From Dendrolimus kikuchii (Eukaryota > Arthropoda > Insecta > Lepidoptera > Lasiocampidae), in NCBI GenBank assembly GCA_019925095.2, contig CM034395.1:14988213-15052212 (forward strand): a stretch of 64,000 bases of DNA, read 5' to 3'. Under the pieces are notes generated by a model. It saw only the letters and a program-made list of their open reading frames with translations. It did not search any database and was not told the DNA's origin. The translations under genes and the position numbers were made by a program. The stretch's first letter is position 1, and every line of letters starts with the position of its first letter. Of the stretch, positions 54,049-63,952 are shown in pieces.

Positions 54049-54756
54049 TAGTATATAATTGAGAGACTTTGTGCACTTCTTCGAAATATGAGGATTCCAA
54101 TACCATGAGCAAATAATTATTTTACATCTTTATGTTCATCATAACCCTTTTATGTGCAAGTTGAATTCGCGTACAGAAGTTGCTTTGTATAAAATACAGT
54201 TCGGATATGAAATCTTACTCAATTTGACTTTGAAAATGAAGAAAATACTTTTATAGCTACGAGTATATAGTTTTACTCACTGTCAATAATCATACAATCA
54301 TCACCAATCGTCATTCACCGGTATTGGTACATAAAATATTTGATATGGGATAGATAGCTTTCCACAAACTCTAAAAATATACCAAATTGTGTAAACGTTT
54401 AAATAATTATTTTATATATTAAAAATTGTTAAGCGACCATAGAGTCTGGGCAAAAAGAAATGAAAAAATGAATGCTCCAGTACACTGTACAAAAGGAGCT
54501 TGATTACACGTCACTAGCTTCAGGAGTCCTTTGTTTCTTGGACTTTTTCATTTTGCGCATAGACTTGTTATTATGCGTTTCTTTAATACTGTAAGGTTTT
54601 TAACTGCTAAAGAATTTAATATTAAATAAAACGTATTATAAAGTATTATCGTTTGTGTATGCATTGTAATGTAAACGTAGGTAGATCGGAATAAATGAGT
54701 TATGGCGTACACGGTGTTTCATTGTTAAGTTCTCTATAAAAACAGTAAGTTTTACA
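54049..54756. other. Unassigned, possibly including a Gypsy-type LTR end
   Basis: 54590-54756 starts TGTAAGG and ends TTTTACA (TG..CA) directly before a primer-binding-like word, so it could be the end of an LTR. No second LTR is visible to confirm it. 54049-54589 shows nothing recognisable. Confidence 0.3.
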
Positions 54757-54862
54757 TGGCGCAGCCGGTATAAAATGTTAATTAAAGTAGTTAATAACAA
54801 TATTAAATAAAGAAACTATATACAAAATGTGAATTTATAAGTTGTAGACGAAAATAACTAAT

Positions 54863-55971
54863 ATGGAGTCAATGTTACGGCCGCCTCAACTATTTGTATT
54901 CGAGAACAATTTGGCACACGTTACATCAGGAAATTTAAGCAAGGATTGGGAAAAGTGAAAAAAATCATTCAAAGTATATTATGAGGCATGCGCACTGGAA
55001 GAAAAAGACGCCAAAGTGCAATTAAATATACTTTTACATAATCAAAGATTAAGCATTGCTATACAACGTGGCAACGCCGCCAGCCTTTTGGGAACGTTCC
55101 CGGTAAGTGACAGTGGTTTGGGACCAATAACTTATCTTTAGATATTTTCACCTTTTTTATTTAGTTTTAGTTTTTATATAATACAGTTTATTTTTTAGTT
55201 TATAATTATTGTACTTTTATTAATATTTATGATTTAATTTGATTTGAGAAACATAAATACATAAAATAAAAGGATAGCTTTTACATATAATCGGAGATCA
55301 ATGCCGAGAAGTATTCGATCAGTTCAAAGAAGACATTAAAACTGTGAAAGAGTTATTACAAAAGTTCGATGAAAAATTGTTGCCTAAGAAGAATTTAACA
55401 ATAGAACGTCATAAGTTTTTTTACGAGAAACCAACAAGAATTGGAATCTATTGAGCAATACGTGTTTGAATTGAATCAATTGTCCAGCTGTGAATTTAAG
55501 GATATGTGCAGTGAATTAGTCCGTGACAGATTAATATGTGGATTAAAGGACGGAGTTTTACGTGAAAGATTACTGAGGGAAATCGATTTAACGTTGTCTA
55601 AGGCTATAGACATATGTAGTTTGGCTGAAATATCTCGTGGCCAAGCAATACATACAAAAACAAAGACATCAAGTCATATTGCTTTTGAAGTAACATGCTC
55701 CGGCTAAGAATATGGATTACAAAAATCAGCGGAGGTATACTGAACTAGGAAGAGTTGGCCTGATTCAAATAGGCCATCATCGTCTTACAGACAATTGGCT
55801 CCGCGCGCGTATACCGTGCAGTTCCTGGATATAGGCCAGAGCTGCCTTTACCTCTACGTGGAAAAGGAAGTGTTTCAGTGCGTGCAAATAAAATTTTCGC
55901 ATGCAATAAATGTGGTGAAAGGCATAGACGTTATGAGTGTCCAGCTTTTCGAAAGTATTGTTTTAAGTGTA
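54863..55971 (+). pseudogene. Gypsy-type gag, interrupted
   Basis: The frame begins MESMLRPPQLFVFENNLAHV, with a TGG-to-TGA type stop at 54956-54958. It is broken at 55040 by a LINE and resumes at 55288 (GDQCREVFDQFKEDIKTVKE). An extra T in the T-run 55416-55422 shifts the frame, after which SIEQYVFELNQLSSCEF, RDRLICGLKDGVLRERLL and LSKAIDICSLAE form the capsid-like C-terminal helices. The CCHC knuckle C-x2-C-x3-H-x4-C is at about 55903-55942, followed by CPAFRKYCFKC at the RTE junction. Gag would package element RNA into virus-like particles in the cytoplasm. Confidence 0.75.
55041..55277 (+). mobile_element. LINE 3' fragment inside gag, 10-bp TSD
   Basis: CTTTTACATA lies at 55031-55040 and 55278-55287, flanking the insert. 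The insert opens with codons for LSIAIQRGNAASLLGTFPVS and then DSGL, the same C-terminal signature as the LINE at 36995-37620 (CIQQGNAASLLGTMPSDSGL). An AT-rich 3' UTR and an end rich in A (CATAAATACATAAAATAAAA) follow. Removing the insert restores the gag frame (ILLH|IIGDQCREVF). Confidence 0.8.
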
Positions 55972-56703
55972 CATACATACATACATAACTTCACGCCAGT
56001 TCCCTTGCGGGGTAGGCACGAACAACAGAGTGCCATTTAGGCTTATTCTTACACACCTCACTTGCCTCTTTGACATTCATAACTCTTGTCATGCAAGCTC
56101 GTCTGTTCTTAAGGCTCCTGACATCACCTTCTGCTAGTACACGATCAATTTGATCATGGAAGTTGTGTCGTGGCCTTCCACGACTTCTGCATCCATCCAG
56201 TTTTGCATTGTATATCTGTTTAGTCATTCTTTCATCATGCATTCTTTCCACATGCCCGAAGCACCGGAGCATTCCTTTCCTTACCTTCACCCCGACACTC
56301 TCTTTCAGACCAACTCTCTTTCTTACTTCGGTATTACGAAAGCGGTCCGCGAGCGTTACTCCGCAGATTTTGCGCAGTGCTCGCATCTCGACCGCGTTTA
56401 CTCTACTTTCATGCTCTCTCTTCCATACCCAACTCTCGCTTATATACGTGATTGTGAGCGTAGGTACCAGCACCGCGTTGTGTATGTCAAGATGGGCCTT
56501 CTGGCTGAGATTCTTAGCGCCTAGAAGTTTACTTAACGCTCCAATCACACTATTCCCCAAATTCATTCTTTTTTCTATATCAGCGGTGTATCTTCCATCC
56601 CTGCTAAAAGCACATCCAAGATATACAAACTCATTCACTTGCTCCAGCATAACATCATCGACCATTATCCTTGCATTCGTTCTGGTTTCTTCTCTTTCAA
56701 ACA
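55972..56703 (-). pseudogene. RTE-like LINE, 5'-truncated, frame intact
   Basis: Minus strand, 224 or more open codons: DDVMLEQVNEFVYLGCAFSR, ADIEKRMNLGNSVIGALSK, SESWVWKREHESRVNAVEMR, CGVTLADRFRNTEVRKRVGL, FGHVERMHDERM, GRPRHNFHDQIDRVLAEGDV, ending YPARELA and the TATG/TACA tail at 55972-55989. It is the same family as 28115-29195 and retains the ~116 bp missing there. The RT catalytic part is truncated away (5' junction near 56703). The frame is undamaged, so this is younger than the Gypsy element it interrupts. Confidence 0.82.
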
Positions 56704-57165
56704 GTTTAAATAATTTACTTCATGAATATAAGGATGTGGGTGCCTTTCTGGCGAATACAAAATACAATTAAAAGACAATGTTCAGCTTGTGATACACCCC
56801 CTTAGAAGATTCCCTATTGCTTTTAAAGAACAAGTCACATTGAAATGATTAGAAATGCAACAACAAGGAATAATTTCGAAAGTGGAAGGTGCGACTGATT
56901 GGGTGAATAGCATGACTGTAGTTAAAAAACCAACTGGAGACATACGCATTTGTCTCGATCCACGTGCTTTGAATAAGGCAATAATGCGGGAACATTTCAA
57001 ATTTCCCACCTTCGAGGAAGTGACCACTCAATTGTCAGGTGCTAAGGTGTTCAACACATTAGATGCAAGGCATTCATTTTGGCAAATAAATCTGTCTGAA
57101 GTTAACATGTCATCATATTGTGAATATTCGAATCACGGTTCGTTACAAGTTTTACATCGTTTTTA
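56704..57165 (+). pseudogene. Gypsy-type pol, start of reverse transcriptase
   Basis: LHEYKDV, then GEYKIQLKDNVQLVIHPLRR precede RT and FKEQVTLK, stop, LEMQQQGIISKVEGATDWVN follow. The RT N-terminus reads VVKKPTGDIRICLDPRALNK, FPTFEEVTTQLSGAKVFNTL and DARHSFWQINLSE, where the Asp of 'TLDA' is RT motif A. Homology ends near 57165, before the catalytic YxDD. The protease expected between the zinc knuckle and this linker is absent. Confidence 0.75.
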
Positions 57166-57433
57166 AAAATCTTCAGGTTTTTTTTAAACAGTACGTGACC
57201 TGTGATAACACATATAAGCTGAGCAGGGTAATGTCATTTCGATATTTGTATAGACGTTTGGAATATAACTACTTATGTATTTTATAGTCTAGAGGCTGTT
57301 ATATAAAATTAGTTACCTCTTAAGAACCCTTGTATTTTCCCGTATATTATTTTTAGATACTTACATGTTTTCTTTACAGATAACGACGGCTCTATTTGAA
57401 ATTAATCCTCAATTTCTAATAGGTAATCAAACA

Positions 57434-57436
<3 letters not shown>
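57166..57436. other. AT-rich stretch, nothing recognised
   Basis: No supported feature. Confidence 0.5.
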
Positions 57437-57497
<61 letters not shown>

Positions 57498-57520
57498 ATA
57501 CATACATAACTTCCCTTGCG
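57437..57520. repeat. (TA)n microsatellite joined to an RTE 3' tail
   Basis: About 25 TA units are followed by CACACATACATACATACATAACTT and CCCTTGCG. The last part is the RTE-like family's tail and final codons in minus orientation with the intervening bases deleted. Confidence 0.8.
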
Positions 57521-58756
57521 AATATATATATTATATGTGTGTTTGTGTGTAAAATATATATTTATTTGCTAATGTAATAGTTGTTCTTTGCTTCACAATG
57601 TATCTGCATTATTTTCTATAAGAGGGCCTATATTTGAACCTTTACCTGAAAATCATTAATTTTAAATCACTTTATTGGTTGGAAATATAACTCGTTTTCA
57701 ATTTGAATTTTTAGCTTCATTCTCAGTTTTCTTCATGACTTGCATATACTTATTTAATTAATACTATAAGCGTTAAATCATTGTGCCAGGAGTCTTAAAA
57801 CATCAAGCAGATATCATGTAACATTTTTTCTACATAGAACTTAAAGACAGATGAATGCTTAAATATTTGTTTCTTGAGATTCAATCCACACAATGATCTC
57901 GTTGCTGTATAAGCATTACAAAGAATTTGCCGCAGACAATAATGGTACAACACAATCCGTAAATTGCTGGTGAACCGTAACCGAATTAAGCCAAGTAACC
58001 CAAGTGATTTTCTAACTGAATGTGCAATGTCATGGACAGAAAATTAACATTTTATTATGTGTACAAGAAAAGGGCTTTCATAAAAAGTGTATCTAGAACA
58101 AAACATAAAGTATATACCACTATAATAAAGCTGGTAAATTTCTGTATGTTGTAAGAATTTTTGAATAATCTAAATGCGGAATATTAGTCTTATTTAGATT
58201 AAATTTTCAAATACTTTGCTCTTTTACCACTTTAGTGTCTACATTTATAAATTTACGTTCAAATTTTACCGCTTATTCGCGAGGTGGTAAGTGATAATGT
58301 AGCAGAGGACAGAGCACGCTTAAATGGAAACATAGACTTGACTAATGTGTTCTATATCTCAATAGTTCATAATATGAAGAACATAGAAGCAACTGACTTA
58401 GTACGCATTATTGTATGTTCACAGAATAGCAATTGTGCAGGCCAGAGTGTCTTTACTTCAGATAATGGAATATAGAGGACGGAATCAGACTACATGGTTC
58501 CATCCCACAATTTCTGACTTTCTATATAAAACTACACTACGATCCAAAAGTAATATGTACTGTTATGTAATTGTATATTCAGCATTTTTATTATACGAAA
58601 TAATTGTCATTTAATTTATTCATGAGAGTAGATTTGCCTAAAGTCGAGGCAACATGTGCGAAAATAGACTTTTAACTAATACAAGTATTTTTCTCTTGGA
58701 AATGGACACCACGAGCCATCATCTTGACAAACTAATTTGAAACAATGATAAGTTTA
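57521..58756. other. Unassigned AT-rich DNA
   Basis: Nothing recognised; the open frames near 58284-58614 have no motif. Confidence 0.5.
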
Positions 58757-59325
58757 GGCTTTTTTTATTGCATGAGTTCAGCAAACAGGCAGACGGCCCA
58801 CTTGATGGAAAGCGGTTACCATCGCCTATGGACATTTGCAACACCAAAGTTGCTACAAATGCGCTGCTGCTCTCTTAAGAGAGACTGGAACCTGGTCACT
58901 AATAACGGAACACAACTCAAGGTCTCAACTTTTCATCCGTACGGGAACGGAGAAAGAATACAATTTCCTGCGGCCGGGCGGCCTGTCGTAAGAGGCGACA
59001 AAACAACCCACAGCCAGGTGGTAGGGCATTTGCCCGACTGGATGGCTACCACCCCTGGTCTAAAGTATGTCGCCAGAACAACCTTAAGTTGTGTTCCGGC
59101 ATTAGTGACCAGGTTCCAGGCCACCTTAAGAGAGCAGCAGCGCATTTGTACCAGCTTTGGTGTTGTAAATGTCAATAGGCGATGATAACCGCTATCCATC
59201 AAGTAGGCCATCTGCCTGTCTGCTGAACTCCTGCAATAAAAAATAAAAAAAAGGTTGTTACGGCGGCATACTGTACACCAGAGGTGGTAGCCATCCAGTC
59301 CGGCAAAACCCTACCACCTGGCAAT
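58757..59325 (-). mobile_element. Family A repeat, copy 10, split by copy 11
   Basis: 58757-58923 holds the 3' half (reversed) up to ..GGAACACAACTCAAGGT, and 59251-59325 continues with AAGGTTGTTACGGCGGCATAC and the GGTAGCCATCCAGTC..CTACCACCTGG block. AAGGT is duplicated on either side of the insertion. Confidence 0.75.
58930..59250 (+). mobile_element. Family A repeat, copy 11 (full length), inserted in copy 10
   Basis: Starts CATCCGTACGGGAACGGAGA, includes CCTGTCGTAAGAGGCGACAA and GACCAGGTTCCAGGCCACC, and ends CTGCTGAACTCCTGCAATAA followed by an A-rich tail. The AAGGT duplication (58919-58923 and 59251-59255) shows a true transposition event. Confidence 0.8.
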
Positions 59326-60098
59326 TTAATTAAATTAATATGATATTTTGTTTTGTATTATTTTCTTAACTTTTCGCGACTAATACACACAATAAAACCA
59401 CGTTATAACGGTTTTAATCGCATTATTAATTTGATTTTTATCCCGTAGTGTTAGTAGTAAATATTAGTTACGAATCGGAAATAACGACAGGTGCCAAGAG
59501 TTCAGATAGGTTAATTCCAAAATTAAATGTGGGTGAATTCGTGGGGCATAGTGAGTAGTCTTAATAAATATTTAAGTAATTTTACGATTACGCTAGCTTT
59601 TACATGAACATAACACATTTCATGTGAAGTTAAGTTACCGTTAGCTTTGCAAACAACTTGCGCTCCCTATCCGCCTATGACATTACATATTTATAGCAAT
59701 TCCACCGATGCGAGCACATCAAGCCACGACTTACTGTAGGAATGTGTTGTATTAAGGAATATTATTACTCTTTTATACAATAAATCTATAATGATATTTT
59801 TTTTAGATTCTTAGATTAATAAGGCGTTGATGCCAATAGTGTTAGCCCATTAGGTCAAGATTTCCGCTCGGTATTTTCAATTAAATACTTTCTCTCGGTT
59901 CGTGAACTGCCACGTAATTATCCGATATTTTGAACAGACATAATAATTTAATATGTTAAAAACAAACATTTACACTTTTTGTAAACAATTTATACTGGGA
60001 CTTTTTTCATAGTATCGCCTGAGTAAACATTGACTACGTACACCGCGGAAACTTAAGCGTTTTCTGAAATAGGAAGTTACTGATTTTAGATAAATTTA
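59326..60098. other. Unassigned AT-rich DNA
   Basis: Nothing recognised before the LINE's 3' tail. Confidence 0.5.
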
Positions 60099-60423
60099 TG
60101 AATGAATGAATGAATGAAAACTCTTTATTGTTCACCATAACTTAAACCTAGATATTTATTACAAACACATTTAAATTAGAACAATGGGCGGCCTTATCGC
60201 TTATAGCGATCTCTTCCAGGCAACCCGGTGTCTAAGGAGATATTGCAAGAAAATTAAATAATATTTGGTGGCTTAACTAAATTGAAACTAATTCAATCGT
60301 AATTGAAGGAAAAAAAAAATACAATAATAAACTAATAAAGACATACATAATTAAATTAAAATAATATAAATTACATATACTTACATGCGAATAATAATAG
60401 AATTTCATTTACTGCAACACATT
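60099..60423 (-). other. CR1-like LINE 3' UTR with hairpin and (TTCA)n tail
   Basis: Reversed, it runs from the ORF stop through an AT-rich stretch to GGGTTGCCTGGAAGAGATCGC and GATAAGGCCGCCCATTG (60187-60224, a stem of ATCGCT and AGCGAT), then AACAATAAAGAGTTTTCATTCA repeated four to five times (TGAA units at 60099-60118). A short tandem repeat rather than poly(A) at the 3' end is typical of CR1-group LINEs. Confidence 0.75.
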
Positions 60424-63360
60424 TTATTTAGCGGACAAATAATGGTCAGTGATCAAGTGTTTGAATGTACCAATGGATGTAGCTTGTCTGATTTTCAAGG
60501 GAAGGGAGTTCCACAGGCGAACAGCCTGTACGGCAAAAGAGTTTCCTACAAAGGACGAAGTGTGTTTAGGTATCGTTAGCAGAAGATTTTCATTTGAGCG
60601 CAAATTACAGGAATGAGATTGATAGAGGAAACTAAAAAGTTCCTTTAAATATGGGGGAGTACAGGGATTGAAAAGGATATTGTGCAGAAGTGAGAGTAAG
60701 TGAACATTCCGGCGAAGGCGAATTGGCAACCATTTAAGCTTATTACGAAATTCGGAGATATGGTCATATTTACGCAACCCAAATATGAACCGGATACAAA
60801 CATTTTGGAGGCGTTCAAGCTTATCTAGTTGTTCTTGGGTGATATCTAGATAGCAAGCATCAGCATAATCAATTAGAGGGAGAAGCAAGGATTGAGCAAG
60901 CATAACCTTAGTAGCAGTAGGTAGGAAATTCTTCAGTCTTCTTAGTGAAGCAGATGACGCGAAGAGTTTCCGACTGATTTCAGTCAGGTGAGGCCGCCAA
61001 GACAGTTCTCTGTCAATGATTATTCCTAAATTTTTAACAGTTTCACTGATTTCAATGTGCACACCATCAAACACAACATGGGGAAGCGAAGACCAGTCAA
61101 TTTTGGAGACAAGCCTAGAGCTGCCGACAATAATAATCTTAGTTTTTTTCGGATTAACGCTCAGGCCATAGGCTTGACTCCAGTTAACAATTTTTGTAAA
61201 GTCCCTATTTGTGGTTTGGATTGCTTCTGAAAGTCGGTTAAAATTACATTGAGTGTAGATTTGTAAATCATCTGCATAAAGGTGGTAAGACGAAGAAAGG
61301 TTATTGGAAATCGAGTTAATGAAGATAGCAAATAAGAGAGGTGATAAAACGCCGCCCTGTGGAACACCAGCAGACAAAGCACACCACGACGAGTAAATAT
61401 CATCTATGCAAATGCGCTGCCGGCGTCCAAACAGGTAAGTACGAAACCAGTCAATAACTGTTGGAGATATGTTAAGAGAACTCAAGATTCCAAGAAGGAC
61501 ATCAAAATCAACATTATTAAAAGCACTACTGAAGTCAAGCAGCGACAGTATAGTCAATAGACCATTTCCCATACCATGACGGATATCTTCAGTAATTTTA
61601 ACTAGCGCAGTAGTGGTACTATAGCCTGGACGGAAACCGGATTGGAAAGGATTAATAAGGGAATTGGTGTTAAGGAAGACGCTGAGTTGCTTGTGCACAA
61701 GGCGCTCCAGAACTTTAGAGAGGAAAGGTAGAATGGAAATGGGACGATATTCGGAAAAGGAAGAGGGATTGGGTTTTTTTGGTAAAGGGATTACTTGGGC
61801 TTGCTTCCAGGAATCAGGAAATGTACCAGAAGATATGGAGGCATTAAAGATGTGGGTGATCACATGAATGATATCGTCTAATATAGGAATGATCATATTG
61901 CGGCTAATACTGTCGCTGCCGACAGCATTAGAGCTGATAGACATTAAGCTCTTCTTAACATCACAATCAGAAAATTGACAGAAGTTGAAAGAAGGATATG
62001 TAGGAGTTGGCGTGTTAGAAAGTAAATTTATAGTTGCAGTTTTAGATTGCCTATCAAATTTGGCATTAGAGGAGAAGTGCTGATTTAACAGGTCGAAGTT
62101 TAGATCTTTTGAAAGAGAATCCGAAGGTTTGCCAACTCCTAAAGATTTAAGAAACTTCCAAATTTTTGCAGGATCGTCAATTTCAAGAGATTTATGAATA
62201 TAACGGCGTTGAGCGTCTCTACACACCCTATTGCAGAGATTACGAGTCTTGACGAATTTTATGCGGTTTGCATCTGTAGGCTTCATTTTGTATTTGCTCC
62301 TAGCTACGCATTTTTTGTGCTGTAACGATTTTATTTCATCTGTCAGCCAGGGAGCAGGTAGATGTTTAATTTTTATAGCCTTTACGGGTGCATGCAAATC
62401 ATACAGCTTAATCAAAGCTGCATTAAATACATGCACCTTTACATCGACAGAAACTGCATTGTAGACATCGGACCAATCAATTTCACGCGCATCCTTAATG
62501 AGATTGTCCATAACTATGCCACTAAAGTTACGCTGCATACGAATTTTAGGTTTAGTTTTAGGAGGGCGCATTTTATAAGAAACAAAGATCATGTCATGAT
62601 ACGAAAAGGCGTCTGCTGAGCACTGACCATGTGTAGATACATAGGAAGGACAACTTACTAAAATCAGGTCGAGAAGAGAAGGAGTACAATTAGGAAAATG
62701 GTGAGTAGCAGATAGTGGAAGAATAGAAAGATTAGAGGATTTAATGACATTTTCAAAACTAATTGAGCGAGAGTCACGCTTTATGAGACATGTGTTAAAG
62801 TCGCCCATAATAATTATATGTTCATAGATCACATTAAAATCAGCTAGTAGCTCTTCAAAGGTGGAGAAGAAATTTACTCTAAGGGAGGGGCTATAAAATA
62901 CACCGAGAAGTAGACGCTTATGACCTAAGATTGCTTCAATAAATAAGTATTCCCCTGTATCAGGTGGAGATGGCTGAAGAGATGTTTTGACTACTCTATA
63001 AGGAATGTGTGAGCGGATGTAAATAGCTACACCTCCACCAGTAATACTAAGGCGATCATGGCGTACCAGTTCAAACCCTGGCAAATTATAAGAGGAGGTA
63101 GGGAGACAAGGTTTAAACCATGTTTCGGACACCAAGATTGCATGTACATTCTGATTATTAAGCGATGCTTGCATATCAGTGAAATGAGCCGGAATGCTCT
63201 GCGCATTGATATGAACGATATTGAAATTTAGGGAAAAGTTAGACAGATGAGAATCTATTACTGCATGAAGTGAGGGAGCATCATTAGAACCAAGACTATC
63301 GGAGCAAGAAAAATAATCGTCTGAATCACTGTCATCACTGCTTAATTGTTGCATTACCAA
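60424..63360 (-). CDS. CR1-like LINE ORF2: APE endonuclease plus reverse transcriptase, intact
   Basis: A 978-codon frame without a stop. The N-terminal AP-endonuclease-like domain (about 45-260) has INAQS (51-55), VSETW with the metal-binding Glu at 79, GGGVAIYI (108-115), GDFN (186-189), SLLDLILV (228-235) and SYHDM (253-257). The RT domain (about 520-790) has YRPISILPFLSKVLERL (538-554), QSGFRPGYSTTTAL (573-586), LDFSSAF (608-614), AGVPQGGVLSPLLF (664-677), YADD (695-698), VNPKKTK (735-741) and LGIIID (778-783). The C-terminus has RLWNSLP. Such proteins nick target DNA and reverse-transcribe the LINE RNA there. All catalytic motifs appear present, so the protein could be functional. The start codon is uncertain, with two in-frame Met (residues 1 and 3). 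CR1 group is my best assignment. Confidence 0.88.
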   Translation of the reverse strand: MVMQQLSSDDSDSDDYFSCSDSLGSNDAPSLHAVIDSHLSNFSLNFNIVHINAQSIPAHFTDMQASLNNQNVHAILVSETWFKPCLPTSSYNLPGFELVRHDRLSITGGGVAIYIRSHIPYRVVKTSLQPSPPDTGEYLFIEAILGHKRLLLGVFYSPSLRVNFFSTFEELLADFNVIYEHIIIMGDFNTCLIKRDSRSISFENVIKSSNLSILPLSATHHFPNCTPSLLDLILVSCPSYVSTHGQCSADAFSYHDMIFVSYKMRPPKTKPKIRMQRNFSGIVMDNLIKDAREIDWSDVYNAVSVDVKVHVFNAALIKLYDLHAPVKAIKIKHLPAPWLTDEIKSLQHKKCVARSKYKMKPTDANRIKFVKTRNLCNRVCRDAQRRYIHKSLEIDDPAKIWKFLKSLGVGKPSDSLSKDLNFDLLNQHFSSNAKFDRQSKTATINLLSNTPTPTYPSFNFCQFSDCDVKKSLMSISSNAVGSDSISRNMIIPILDDIIHVITHIFNASISSGTFPDSWKQAQVIPLPKKPNPSSFSEYRPISILPFLSKVLERLVHKQLSVFLNTNSLINPFQSGFRPGYSTTTALVKITEDIRHGMGNGLLTILSLLDFSSAFNNVDFDVLLGILSSLNISPTVIDWFRTYLFGRRQRICIDDIYSSWCALSAGVPQGGVLSPLLFAIFINSISNNLSSSYHLYADDLQIYTQCNFNRLSEAIQTTNRDFTKIVNWSQAYGLSVNPKKTKIIIVGSSRLVSKIDWSSLPHVVFDGVHIEISETVKNLGIIIDRELSWRPHLTEISRKLFASSASLRRLKNFLPTATKVMLAQSLLLPLIDYADACYLDITQEQLDKLERLQNVCIRFIFGLRKYDHISEFRNKLKWLPIRLRRNVHLLSLLHNILFNPCTPPYLKELFSFLYQSHSCNLRSNENLLLTIPKHTSSFVGNSFAVQAVRLWNSLPLKIRQATSIGTFKHLITDHYLSAK

Positions 63361-63952
63361 TGAATATTACTAATATATGATAAAAATATGTAAGTTATAA
63401 ATATATAAACTAATAACCAATAAATACCAATAAAATTATTAATTAATACTAGTAAAATAAAAATAATTTTCAACTAGCTTCACTGCCTGTGCTGTTGCAT
63501 TACATTGTACTGAATACAAAAAAGTATATATACGTATACTAGATAAAAATAGTTTAAATATATACAACTATTAATATCTATTATACATTATTATAGTAGA
63601 TATTAATAGATAGAAAACGAAAAATACATTACAAAAGTTTGATACACTAAGAGAAAAAAAAAATACAATAAAAAATAAGTCATGTCAATTATACGGAGGA
63701 ACAGATAAGTTTCCGAACGTTCCATTGCATATTGTTATAAATAGCTACACACAGATTTCGGAACGTGCCTCAACAAAAACGAGTGGTAAATTTATATCCA
63801 CCTACATTATTAGATTAAAATATTTTAACTATTGCATAAACAAACAACTATAACAAAAGCGACATTATTAACACTTAAATGGAATAATAGTAGTATAAAA
63901 ACACAACATAGATATCAAAGACAGTGACCATCACACATCATTTGAAGTTCAT
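63361..63952. other. AT-rich spacer upstream of the LINE ORF2
   Basis: No coding frame or motif seen. If the LINE is full length, this would be between ORF1 and ORF2, but about 590 bp is long for that role, so it may instead be an insertion or flanking DNA. Confidence 0.4.

Larger units (their letters stand above)
54757..57165 (+). mobile_element. Gypsy-type LTR retrotransposon, dead, with two nested LINEs
   Basis: Order: primer-binding-like TGGCGCAGCCGGT (54757-54769), gag from ATG 54863, a LINE fragment (55041-55277), the rest of gag with a zinc knuckle to 55971, an RTE-like LINE in the opposite direction (55972-56703), then the pre-RT linker and start of RT to about 57165. Protease and everything after the first third of RT are missing. 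Several stops and a frameshift are present. Confidence 0.75.

Noticed and set aside
54590..54756. A definite Gypsy LTR
   Set aside because: TG..CA ends and the following primer-binding-like word are suggestive, but there is no second LTR to compare, so it is mentioned only as a possibility.
56150..56771. Plus-strand frames of 124 and 202 codons
   Set aside because: They are antisense to the well-supported RTE-like RT frame at 55972-56703.
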